From positions 1 to 22,657 of the forward strand of contig NZ_CAJKVK010000028.1 of the NCBI RefSeq assembly GCF_905203285.1: a stretch of DNA of 22,657 nucleotides, read 5' to 3'. Made by a program: the position numbers and the translations under genes. The notes under the pieces were generated by a model. It ran no database searches. It was not told where the DNA came from and saw nothing but the letters and a program-made list of their open reading frames with translations. Shown in pieces: positions 1 through 7,314 of this stretch (position 1 is its first letter; the number at the start of each line of letters is the position of its first letter). This stretch comes from an uncultured Succinatimonas sp. Its GTDB lineage: Bacteria; Pseudomonadota; Gammaproteobacteria; Enterobacterales; Succinivibrionaceae.

Positions 1-208
1 GTAAAAAATTTACCAATAAAATAGATCTGATGAAAGAAGAAAAATCTTTGCTATTTTTATGATCAAATCTACATTTTTTAATGAATAAACTTTCAAAAAA
101 GCAAAGCTCAAACTATTATTCATAGATAAATTATGCGGAAAAGTTGATCCTGTTTTAATTTTCTTTTTGTATGCAAGATTTTTTTCATTGCCTCTTTGGG
201 AGATAAAT

Positions 209-1201
209 ATGAAATCATTCAAGAAGTATCTTACTGCTGCCGCTGTTGCTGCTGCCATGTTCACCAGCACCGGTGCTTTTGCCGACGATACCATCACTTT
301 AAGATTAGGCTTCGTTGATCCTGCCTCTTCAAGCTATGCTATGGGCGGTCAGAAGTTTGCCGATGAGTGCGCACGCTTAACCGACGGTAAAGTTCAGGTT
401 AAAGTTTTAGCAGGCGGTACTTTAGGCGGCGAGCGTGAAATGTATGAAGGCGCTCAGATGGGTACCATGGACATGGTTTCCGTAGTAAATACCGTTTTGT
501 CACAGTTCATCCCTGAGATGGTATTGCTTGACCAGCCGTTCCTTTTCGATACCGTTGAACAGGCTCACGCCGCTGTTGACGGTAAGCTCGGTCAGTTGGT
601 TGCAGAGAAAGCTGCAGCTCAGGGCATCCATATCATCGGATGGCTTGAGTCCGGATTCCGTGATACCTTCTCCAAGAACCCGATCAAGTCTGTTGATGAT
701 TTTAAAGGCGTAAAGATCCGTACCATGGAAAACAAGATGCAGATCGCTGCCTTTAACGCTGTCGGCGCCATTGCCACCCCGATGCCCGCTACCGAGCAGT
801 ACACCGCTTTACAGCAGGGTACCATTGACGCTTGCGAAAACGCAGTCGGAAACATGCTCATTAACCGTTACTATGAAGTTATCAAGAACGTAACCAATAC
901 CAAGCACCAGTTCACCTACATCTTGGTCGGCGTTTCTGATCGTGCATGGAAGAAGATCCCTGATGAGTTAAAGCCTAAGGTAGAAGAAGCAATGAAGATT
1001 GCTGTTGACTGGCAGAGAAAGAACCTTCAGGAAATCAACGACAATGCCGTTGCTGAACTCAAGAAACTTGGCGTTCAGTTCTACGACATCGATCGTGAAG
1101 CTATGAAGGCTAAGGTTCTCCCTGAAGTTGAAAAGCTCCGTTCTCATGTTCCGCAGGAATGGGTTGACGCCGTCGAAGAGGCTGTTGCTTCTACAAAATA
1201 A
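209..1201 (+). CDS. TRAP transporter substrate-binding protein (DctP family)
   Basis: Periplasmic receptor that binds an organic-acid substrate and hands it to the TRAP membrane subunits encoded next. I chose the ATG at 209 over the upstream in-frame start at 167: it has a GGGAG ribosome site about 6 nt upstream and gives a clean Sec signal peptide (KK near the N-terminus, an Ala-rich core, cleavage likely after AFA, residue 25). The 330-residue length is normal for DctP. The central part shows the family pattern: a WLESGF segment near residue 145, then KIRTMENK, where the Arg near 171 is at the place of the conserved carboxylate-binding arginine, then the PMPATEQYTALQQGTIDACEN region. The neighbours (isomerase and sugar-acid dehydrogenase) suggest a uronate or aldonate-like substrate. 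That is inference; the substrate cannot be read from sequence. Family assignment is firm. Confidence 0.93.
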   Translation: MKSFKKYLTAAAVAAAMFTSTGAFADDTITLRLGFVDPASSSYAMGGQKFADECARLTDGKVQVKVLAGGTLGGEREMYEGAQMGTMDMVSVVNTVLSQFIPEMVLLDQPFLFDTVEQAHAAVDGKLGQLVAEKAAAQGIHIIGWLESGFRDTFSKNPIKSVDDFKGVKIRTMENKMQIAAFNAVGAIATPMPATEQYTALQQGTIDACENAVGNMLINRYYEVIKNVTNTKHQFTYILVGVSDRAWKKIPDELKPKVEEAMKIAVDWQRKNLQEINDNAVAELKKLGVQFYDIDREAMKAKVLPEVEKLRSHVPQEWVDAVEEAVASTK

Positions 1202-1222
1202 TTGTTCTAAAAACTAACCAAT

Positions 1223-1246
1223 ATGAGGGCACATTTGCGCCCTCAT
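1223..1246 (+). terminator. Intercistronic hairpin between TRAP P and Q genes
   Basis: A perfect 8-bp stem, ATGAGGGC paired with GCCCTCAT around an 8-nt loop, followed by TTTTAAA. It lies in the 64-nt gap between the binding-protein gene and the small membrane subunit. With only four Ts it is more likely a partial terminator or 3' mRNA stabiliser than a full stop. Such an element would let the binding protein be made in excess over the membrane subunits. The structure is seen; its role is inferred. Confidence 0.7.
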
Positions 1247-1265
1247 TTTAAATGGAAAGAAAATA

Positions 1266-1766
1266 ATGGAATCTTTAGGTAAAACTCTGAATAAATGCGA
1301 AAACGGCATTATTGCGCTATGCTTTATCGTAATGTCGCTCGCAGCTTTTGCTCAGGTTGTTAACCGCAACTTAATCGGAGCCAGTATTTCCTGGTTTGAC
1401 GAATTGGCCCGTTACTGCATGGTCTACATGACCTTGCTTGCTACTGAAGCAGGTCTGCGCGATGGTTCTCAGATTTCCATCACTGCAATCGTTGATAAAT
1501 GCACCCCTGCAGTTAAGCGCACACTGCAGATGATTGTTAAAGCCATCATTATCTGCTTCTCCATTGCTATGTTCGTCTGCTCATTAACCATTGTCCAAAC
1601 CCAAATCAATTCAGGACAGGTTTCTGCAGGCTTAGGCATCCCTATGGTAGTACCTTATCTTGCGTTACCTATTTCATTCGGTGCCATTACCATCGTTCAA
1701 ATTTTGTCTTTACTGACGATGTTCAAAACTCCCATTCAGCCTACAGAGAAAAAAGAGAGCAAATAA
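1266..1766 (+). CDS. TRAP transporter small permease subunit (DctQ family)
   Basis: Small inner-membrane subunit of the TRAP carrier, 166 residues, the normal DctQ size. Four hydrophobic segments are visible (near residues 15-35, 48-65, 85-108 and 125-150), with the family's NRN motif after the first helix and SWFDELARYCMVYMT near residue 41, where W, E and R are typical conserved positions. It sits between the binding-protein gene and the large subunit, and its TAA at 1764-1766 directly abuts the ATG of the large subunit, so the two are probably translationally coupled. Confidence 0.92.
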   Translation: MESLGKTLNKCENGIIALCFIVMSLAAFAQVVNRNLIGASISWFDELARYCMVYMTLLATEAGLRDGSQISITAIVDKCTPAVKRTLQMIVKAIIICFSIAMFVCSLTIVQTQINSGQVSAGLGIPMVVPYLALPISFGAITIVQILSLLTMFKTPIQPTEKKESK

Positions 1767-3032
1767 ATGACAGGTTTAATACTTTTTGGCGGTTTTGCCA
1801 TAATGCTCCTTATCAGCGTGCCTATTGCTTTGGCACTCGGTGTAGCAACTGCCATAACTCTTTTATATATCGACATGCCGGTTGTTGTAGTCGCACAGCG
1901 TATTTTTACTGCTTTGGACTCATCTTCTACCATGGCAATCCCGTTCTTCGTATTAGCCGGTAACTTAATGACCGAAGGCGGTATCTCAAGACGTATCGTT
2001 GATTTTGCCAACGCAATCGTCGGCGGCGTAAGAGGCGGTTTATTCTATGTAATGATCCTCTCCTGCGCATTCTTTGCAGCCTTGTCAGGTTCAGCACCTG
2101 CTACCGTTATCGCTATCGGTGCCATGCTTTATCCTGAAATGGTAAAACGCGGCTACCCGCAGCAACGTTCTGCCGGTTTATTAGCCGTAGCAGGCGGCTT
2201 AGGGCCTATCATTCCGCCTTCAATCATTATGGTTGTATACGGCACCATTACTTCAAGCTCCATCGGTGACCTCTTCAAAGGCGGTATCGTTGCCGGTATC
2301 ATGATCACCGTTGTTTTAACCGTGATCTGCATTTTCTTGTCTTCAAAAGAAAATTGGCCGAAGGCTGAAAAAGGCGTAACTTTAAAAGAAGCGATGGTCG
2401 CTCTATATAAAGCCGGTTTTGCCATTATGCTTCCGGTTATCGTGTTGGGCGGTATTTACTCAGGTATCTTAACTCCGACCGAATCCGCTGCCGTTGCCGT
2501 AATTTACTCTTTCATCGTCGGCGTTTTCATTTATCGCGAACTCCCGATTAAGGATCTAATGCGCGTTATCATTACCTCCGGTAAAGGTTCAGCAATGGTG
2601 CTCTTCATCATCGCAACCTCAACCGCATTCTCCTGGCTCTTCACCTATGCAGGTATTTCCCAGCAGCTCATCGAGTTCATTACTTCAATGCACTTAAGCG
2701 CTACCGCATACTGCCTCATCGCCGCCATTATTCTCTTAATCTTCGGCTTCTTCCTTGAAGGTATCGCAACCTGCGTACTGCTCGTTCCTTTACTCTGGCC
2801 GGTAGCCGAAAGCCTTGGCGTCAATGTTATTCACTTCGGTATGATCGTATCCATCTCCAACGTTATCGGCACCATGACACCTCCTGTTGCCGTCAACCTG
2901 TTTGCAGCTTCATCTGTAACACACATGAAGATGGGTGATATCGCTAAGGGTGAAATTCCGTTCTTCATCGGATTTAACTTGGTGTTCTTCTTAATTGTAT
3001 TAGTACCTTGGTTCAGTACCGCATTATCATAA
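1767..3032 (+). CDS. TRAP transporter large permease subunit (DctM family)
   Basis: Large, 421-residue, about 12-helix inner-membrane subunit that forms the ion-coupled transport path of the TRAP system. Recognisable family signatures are ALSGSAPATVIAIG in the first half, LGPIIPPSIIMVVYG near residue 150, and IGTMTPPVAVNLF near residue 372. The start directly follows the small subunit's stop codon. The downstream isomerase starts 11 nt after this gene, so all are likely on one transcript. Confidence 0.95.
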   Translation: MTGLILFGGFAIMLLISVPIALALGVATAITLLYIDMPVVVVAQRIFTALDSSSTMAIPFFVLAGNLMTEGGISRRIVDFANAIVGGVRGGLFYVMILSCAFFAALSGSAPATVIAIGAMLYPEMVKRGYPQQRSAGLLAVAGGLGPIIPPSIIMVVYGTITSSSIGDLFKGGIVAGIMITVVLTVICIFLSSKENWPKAEKGVTLKEAMVALYKAGFAIMLPVIVLGGIYSGILTPTESAAVAVIYSFIVGVFIYRELPIKDLMRVIITSGKGSAMVLFIIATSTAFSWLFTYAGISQQLIEFITSMHLSATAYCLIAAIILLIFGFFLEGIATCVLLVPLLWPVAESLGVNVIHFGMIVSISNVIGTMTPPVAVNLFAASSVTHMKMGDIAKGEIPFFIGFNLVFFLIVLVPWFSTALS

Positions 3033-3043
3033 GGATATAAATT

Positions 3044-3844
3044 ATGTTAGATAAAGAGACTCGCGACAGACTTCATGACTGGAAATTCCAGTCACCGGAT
3101 ACCAACGGCTTTCATGAAGTTATCGTAGCCGGAAAAGCCGACTGCAAAGCCATTAATATGTTCCGTTTGAATCTGGTTCCGGGCCAGAGCTACACCGTAG
3201 GCTCAGACACCCTGGAAATTCATCCGGTCATTATTGAGGGCAAGGCAAAAGTAACTGAAGCTCCCTTTGGAGACTTGGATCTAAAACGCTTTGACTCCTT
3301 CTATCTTCCGGCAAAATGCAGTGCTAAAATCACTGCCGTTGACAACTGCATTATTTATATTGCCGGTGCTCCGTTTGACGGTATCGGTGAGCCGAGCTTC
3401 CGTATTTACGACCCTGATCTTCCTATCGGCAAGATCCATCAGATCCACGGTGAAGGTTTGGGCCGCCGTGAAGTAAGCTTCACTCTTGATCCGGACACCA
3501 AGGCTTCCCGTCTTATCTGCGGTATTACCTGGGGTGCTGTCGGTGCCTATACTTCATGGCCTCCTCACCAGCATGATAAAGATCTTGAAGAAGCCTACTG
3601 CTACTTCGATATGCCGGCTCCTAAGTGCGGCTTCCACATCAGCTACCTGCACTCAGGCGGTCTTGAGGATGCAGTCGTTCATCCGGTAACTTCAGGCTCT
3701 ATGGTTATCGCTCCGCGCGGTTATCATCCGACCTGCGCAAGCCCTTCATGCCGCAACGCATACTTATGGTGCCTTGCCGCATTCAGACCTGAAAGCCGTC
3801 GTTACGACTTAGCCGTACTCGATCCGGCTTATGAAATGTATTAG
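3044..3844 (+). CDS. IolB/KduI-family sugar-acid isomerase (5-deoxy-glucuronate isomerase-like)
   Basis: Bicupin metal-dependent isomerase, 266 residues, close to the usual IolB length. The C-terminal cupin carries WPPHQHD (His175, His177), a Glu at 182, and GYHP (His228). These are the expected metal ligands, and the WPPHxHD and GYHP spellings resemble IolB more than KduI. IolB converts 5-deoxy-glucuronate to 5-dehydro-2-deoxygluconate; KduI interconverts 5-keto-4-deoxyuronate and its 2,5-diketo form. No other inositol genes are present. With a TRAP carrier before it and an SDR dehydrogenase after it, a KduI-like step on a uronate seems as likely as inositol breakdown. I therefore give no gene symbol: the family is clear, the substrate is not. 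Confidence 0.8.
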   Translation: MLDKETRDRLHDWKFQSPDTNGFHEVIVAGKADCKAINMFRLNLVPGQSYTVGSDTLEIHPVIIEGKAKVTEAPFGDLDLKRFDSFYLPAKCSAKITAVDNCIIYIAGAPFDGIGEPSFRIYDPDLPIGKIHQIHGEGLGRREVSFTLDPDTKASRLICGITWGAVGAYTSWPPHQHDKDLEEAYCYFDMPAPKCGFHISYLHSGGLEDAVVHPVTSGSMVIAPRGYHPTCASPSCRNAYLWCLAAFRPESRRYDLAVLDPAYEMY

Positions 3845-3870
3845 TAGTGCATACTTAAGGAGAATTTAAG

Positions 3871-4626
3871 ATGATTTTACAGGGCAAGACAGCTCTTATC
3901 TCCGGTGGCAGCCGCGGTATCGGCCGCGCCATTTCAGAGCTCTTCTACAAAGAAGGCGCAACCCTTTACATCATGGCCCGTAATGCCGAGAAATTAGCTC
4001 AGGCCGCTAAAGAGATCGACGTCAACAATGAAGGCCGCGTCCACGCAATTCCTTGCGATGTCGGTTCTAAGACTTCCGTTGATGAAGCATTTGCTCGCAT
4101 TAAAGCTGACGGTGCCTGCATCGATATTTTGGTAAACTGCGCCGGCGTAAACCTCCGCGGACCTCTTGAGACCATGCCGATTGAGACTTGGGACAAAGTT
4201 ATCGCCATTAACCTTACCGGCACTTTCCTCCTCACTCAGAACTGCTTTGAGATGATGAAGAAAAAAGGCGGCGGTAAGATTGTTAACGTAGCTTCCTTAA
4301 TGTCAGAAATTGCTCGTCCGACCATTTCTCCGTACGTAGCATCAAAGGGTGGCGTTAAGATGTTCACTAAGGCAATCGCTATCGAGTGGGCTAAGCACAA
4401 CATTCAGGCCAACGCCGTTATCCCGGGTTACATTTCAACTGAAATGAACACTCCGCTTATTGAAGACGAGAAGTTCAATTCCTTCATTTGCAACCGCACT
4501 CCGGCCGGCCGTTGGGGCAAGCCTGAGGAAGTTGCAGGTGCAGTATTGTTCCTCGCTTCTCCGGCTGCTGACTTTATCACCGGTCAGCTTATTGCCGTTG
4601 ACGGCGGTATTCTTTCTTCCTTATAA
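3871..4626 (+). CDS. SDR-family oxidoreductase, KduD / gluconate 5-dehydrogenase-like
   Basis: Classical short-chain dehydrogenase of 251 residues with every key element: the cofactor loop SGGSRGIG (11-18), NCAG (about 89-92), catalytic Ser142, Tyr155 and Lys159 (YVASK), and the C-terminal ITGQ...VDGG. The Arg after the second strand (MARN, about residue 37) hints at NADP(H) preference, though this is weak. AAGGAG precedes the start. As the last gene after a TRAP carrier and an IolB/KduI-type isomerase, it probably oxidises or reduces a keto-sugar acid, as KduD (2-deoxygluconate 3-dehydrogenase) or IdnO-like gluconate 5-dehydrogenases do. The exact substrate is inferred. Confidence 0.85.
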   Translation: MILQGKTALISGGSRGIGRAISELFYKEGATLYIMARNAEKLAQAAKEIDVNNEGRVHAIPCDVGSKTSVDEAFARIKADGACIDILVNCAGVNLRGPLETMPIETWDKVIAINLTGTFLLTQNCFEMMKKKGGGKIVNVASLMSEIARPTISPYVASKGGVKMFTKAIAIEWAKHNIQANAVIPGYISTEMNTPLIEDEKFNSFICNRTPAGRWGKPEEVAGAVLFLASPAADFITGQLIAVDGGILSSL

Positions 4627-4641
4627 GAAAGAACTTACTAT

Positions 4642-4666
4642 AAAGCCGCATGAACTTGCGGCTTTT
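4642..4666 (+). terminator. Rho-independent terminator 1 after the TRAP operon
   Basis: A 9-bp perfect stem, AAAGCCGCA paired with TGCGGCTTT around a 6-nt loop, then TTAG. It begins 16 nt after the SDR stop. Confidence 0.8.
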
Positions 4667-4674
4667 AGAAAAAG

Positions 4675-4709
4675 ACCCTTAATTATTTTTGATTAAGGGT
4701 TTTATTTTG
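4675..4709 (+). terminator. Rho-independent terminator 2 after the TRAP operon
   Basis: A second perfect stem, ACCCTTAAT paired with ATTAAGGGT around an 8-nt T-rich loop, followed by TTTATTTTG. Two terminators in tandem should isolate the TRAP operon from trpS. Confidence 0.8.
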
Positions 4710-4803
4710 TCTGTCTCTTAACAAAATTATTTTCCTGTCTAAATTCCTAAACACAAAACAACGATTATTTTTAAGCGATATCCTTTAACATACAAAAAGC
4801 TTG

Positions 4804-4821
4804 CTATATCTGTGATATAGT
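4804..4821 (+). promoter_or_regulatory. Probable trpS promoter (extended -10) inside a palindrome
   Basis: CTATATC-TGT-GATATAG (4804-4820) is a perfect 7-bp inverted repeat with a 3-nt spacer. Its right arm is the extended -10 TGaTATAGT (4813-4821). No good -35 was found, which fits an extended -10 promoter. A dyad sitting exactly on the -10 could be an operator. It does not resemble the E. coli TrpR operator. Confidence 0.45.
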
Positions 4822-4857
4822 AATGCCCAGCAAAAAAAGCTCGTTTAGTTTAACCCT

Positions 4858-4898
4858 ATTCTTTTTGTCTGCCGTCAATAAAAAAACGGTCTTAGAAT
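4858..4898 (+). other. Possible structured leader of trpS
   Basis: Within the roughly 110-nt untranslated leader are nested complementary segments: ATTCT (4858-4862) with AGAAT (4894-4898) enclosing CCGT (4872-4875) with ACGG (4886-4889). The stems are short, so this is only a candidate fold. I see no T-box or leader peptide with Trp codons. The rest of the 4701-4937 gap is AT-rich without a recognisable gene. Confidence 0.25.
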
Positions 4899-4937
4899 AT
4901 CCGAGCAAAATTAAAAAATATTAAATAGAAGAGACTT

Positions 4938-6008
4938 ATGAGCAAAATAATTTTAACCGGAGACCGTCCTACAGGACGTCTCCACGTCGGTCATTATGTA
5001 GGATCCCTTAAAGAGCGCGTTGCTTTACAGAACTCCGGTAATTACGATAAAGTTTTTATCATGATTGCTGACGCCCAGGCATTAACCGACAACGCCGAAC
5101 ACCCTGAAAAAGTTCGTCAAAACATTATGCAAGTCGCTCTTGACTACCTGTCCTGCGGCATCGATCCGAACAAATCATGTATTTTTATCCAATCAATGGT
5201 AAGAGAGCTTGCTGAACTTGCTTTCTACTATATGAATCTCGTTACCGTCGCACGTGTCCAACGCAATCCGACCGTAAAGAATGAGATTAAGCAGAAAAAT
5301 TTTGAAGCAAGCATTCCTTTAGGATTTTTCAGTTATCCGGTAAGCCAAGCTGCAGATATCACCGCATTTCGTGCCACGACAGTTCCTGTCGGCGAAGATC
5401 AAGAACCTATGATCGAGCAATGCCGTGAAATCGTCAGAAAGTTCAATGAAATCTACGGTGAAACCTTAGTCGAGCCTGAAATCGTATTACCAAGCAATAA
5501 AGCATGTCTGCGTTTACCAGGCATAGACGGTAAGGCAAAAATGAGTAAATCTCTTGGCAACTGCATTTACTTATCCGATGAGCCTGACGTAATTAAGAAG
5601 AAAATTATGTCAATGTTTACCGATCCGACCCATATCAAGAAAGACGATCCGGGTCATACAGAAGGTAATCCGGTGTTTATCTATCTTGATGCTTTCTGTA
5701 AAGATGAGTACTTTGCCGAATTCCTGCCTGAGTATAATTGCCTTGAAGAACTAAAAGAGCATTATCGCAGAGGCGGACTTGGTGATATGACGGTTAAGAA
5801 ATTCTTGAACAATGTTATTCAGACCGAGCTGCGCCCTATTCTTGAAAAAAGAAAAATGTGGGAACAAAAGCTTCCTGATGTTTACGATATCTTGCAAACC
5901 GGCACTAAAGTTGCCCAAGACGCTGCTGCAGACACCATGCGCGACGTCCGCCGTGCCATGAAGATTGATTATTTTGATAACGACAATCTTTTAAAGCTTA
6001 ACGCTTAA
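4938..6008 (+). CDS. trpS: Tryptophan--tRNA ligase
   Basis: Cytoplasmic class I aminoacyl-tRNA synthetase that charges tRNA-Trp. The HIGH-like motif is RLHVGHYVGSL (HVGH at 16-19) and KMSKS is at 201-205. The TTVPVGEDQEPMIE segment near 147-160 is the conserved tryptophan-synthetase core. It is 356 residues, about 20 longer than E. coli TrpS. The spelling (TGDRPTG start, NPTVKNEIKQKNF, YPVSQAADI, RLPGIDGKAKMSKSLGN) matches, from memory, the TrpRS form common in Firmicutes, not the SGAQPSGELTIGNY form of E. coli. This suggests lateral acquisition or an alternative subtype in this lineage. It is flanked by terminators, so it is monocistronic. Confidence 0.96.
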   Translation: MSKIILTGDRPTGRLHVGHYVGSLKERVALQNSGNYDKVFIMIADAQALTDNAEHPEKVRQNIMQVALDYLSCGIDPNKSCIFIQSMVRELAELAFYYMNLVTVARVQRNPTVKNEIKQKNFEASIPLGFFSYPVSQAADITAFRATTVPVGEDQEPMIEQCREIVRKFNEIYGETLVEPEIVLPSNKACLRLPGIDGKAKMSKSLGNCIYLSDEPDVIKKKIMSMFTDPTHIKKDDPGHTEGNPVFIYLDAFCKDEYFAEFLPEYNCLEELKEHYRRGGLGDMTVKKFLNNVIQTELRPILEKRKMWEQKLPDVYDILQTGTKVAQDAAADTMRDVRRAMKIDYFDNDNLLKLNA

Positions 6009-6022
6009 TACCTGCCAAAATA

Positions 6023-6056
6023 AAAAGCTCTCTTGTTTCCATATAAGAGAGCTTTT
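6023..6056. terminator. Bidirectional terminator between trpS and dapB
   Basis: A perfect 12-bp stem, AAAAGCTCTCTT paired with AAGAGAGCTTTT around a 10-nt loop. It gives a T4 run on either strand and sits between convergent genes, 15 nt after trpS. Confidence 0.9.
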
Positions 6057-6084
6057 CAACTAAACAATACGAAATTAAAGACGT

Positions 6085-6861
6085 TTAGTCTTTTTGCAAA
6101 GATAAAACATCATTCATAGTATAAAGTCCGGGTTTTCTACCCTCAAGCCAAGCTGCAGCACGCAAAGCTCCGCGGGCAAAAGTTGCGCGGCTTGAAGCCA
6201 CGTGATTTAATTCAACTCTTTCACCGTCACAGCAGAACATAACGTTATGCATACCGACGATATCACCGCCGCGAATAGACGAGAATCCGATAGTTCCGTA
6301 CTGTCTCTCACCGGTTACGCCGTTGCGTCCTGCCACCATGACATCATTTAAGTTGACATTGCGTCCTGCAGCTGCAGCTTCGCCCATGGCAAGCGCAGTT
6401 CCTGACGGGGCATCAACCTTATAACGATGATGTGCTTCAACTATTTCAATATCGGCATCCTGCATGATTTCTGCGGTCTTTTTTATTAAAGACAACAAAA
6501 TATTAATTCCGACTGAGAAATTAGCCGCAAAAACTACGGGAATAAGTCTTGAAGCTTCTTTGATTTTGGCTTTTTGGGTTTCACTAAATCCGGTAGTTCC
6601 GAGAACATAGCTTATATGATGCTCTTTGGCAAAATTCAACACTTCTAAAGAGCAATCAGGACGGGTAAAATCAACAAACACGTCAGGAACGGTCTTAAGA
6701 TCGTTTACATTCTCAACTACTTCCACATTGCATCCTACCGGAACCCCGTCAGTGTTGCGATCAATACCGCATACGACTTTAAGGCTATCCATGCCAAGAC
6801 AGCAATCCCAAAGGACATGCCCCATTCTTCCGCTAATTCCGACAATACCGACCTTAAGCAT
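6085..6861 (-). CDS. dapB: 4-hydroxy-tetrahydrodipicolinate reductase
   Basis: Reduces 4-hydroxy-tetrahydrodipicolinate with NAD(P)H in the lysine and diaminopimelate pathway, in the cytoplasm. The N-terminal Rossmann motif is VGISGRMG (7-14). The substrate domain has VEAHHRYKVDAPSGTA from residue 141, with catalytic His144 and Lys148. The 258 residues are slightly fewer than in E. coli DapB (273). Its ATG immediately follows the stop of the upstream GNAT gene with no gap, so it is the last gene of the nadK-recN-GNAT-dapB operon and probably translationally coupled. Confidence 0.95.
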   Translation of the reverse strand: MLKVGIVGISGRMGHVLWDCCLGMDSLKVVCGIDRNTDGVPVGCNVEVVENVNDLKTVPDVFVDFTRPDCSLEVLNFAKEHHISYVLGTTGFSETQKAKIKEASRLIPVVFAANFSVGINILLSLIKKTAEIMQDADIEIVEAHHRYKVDAPSGTALAMGEAAAAGRNVNLNDVMVAGRNGVTGERQYGTIGFSSIRGGDIVGMHNVMFCCDGERVELNHVASSRATFARGALRAAAWLEGRKPGLYTMNDVLSLQKD

Positions 6862-7314
6862 TTAAACCAGCTCCTTTTTTAATTCTATAAGATGTGTAAA
6901 TTTTACTTTAGTTTCAACAAACTGTAATCTTTTATAAAACTCTTGTGCCCTAAAATTGTGCTTTTGTACCTCAACAACCAGAGAATTTCCGCCGTTTGCT
7001 ACAACTACCTGTTCTGCTTTTGCCACTAAAAGTTTTCCGTATCCCATACGAAAAAACTGCGGATCAATGTACAAAGCCGTAATAATTCCCTTTTTGAGCG
7101 GCAGCTGCATTCCCATCATTCCTTTTGCCGCACCGTTTTCTTTTAACAAATAAGCTTTATGGCTTTTAAACAAAAATCTATTGCCCCAAAGAGAAATAAG
7201 CTCCTCAATGCTCGGCGCATAGCCGTCAGAGCGACATTCGTGAACGATAGAAGCTGACTCAATTCTTGCCATGTCAACTAAATCGTTGTCAGTAACATCA
7301 ACAATTTCAATCAC
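6862..7314 (-). CDS. GNAT-family N-acetyltransferase
   Basis: Small (150-residue) acetyl-CoA-dependent acetyltransferase of the GNAT fold. Motif A is visible as FFRMGYGKLL (R89-x-G-x-G93), following the strand IITALYIDPQF, and the C-terminal part VVEVQKHNFRAQEFYKRLQF is a normal motif B. The RimI-like layout suggests a protein or small-molecule N-acetylation role, but the substrate is unknown. Its start overlaps the recN stop by 8 nt and its stop abuts dapB, indicating tight co-translation. Confidence 0.85.
   Translation of the reverse strand: MIEIVDVTDNDLVDMARIESASIVHECRSDGYAPSIEELISLWGNRFLFKSHKAYLLKENGAAKGMMGMQLPLKKGIITALYIDPQFFRMGYGKLLVAKAEQVVVANGGNSLVVEVQKHNFRAQEFYKRLQFVETKVKFTHLIELKKELV

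Noticed and set aside
167..208. Upstream in-frame start for the TRAP receptor
   Set aside because: The start at 209 has a good ribosome site and begins a standard signal peptide.
10..297. Minus-strand open frame over the left edge
   Set aside because: It overlaps the signal-peptide region of the TRAP receptor, has no family features and is low-complexity.
4804..4820. TrpR operator upstream of trpS
   Set aside because: The dyad does not resemble the E. coli TrpR site; only a generic palindrome can be claimed.
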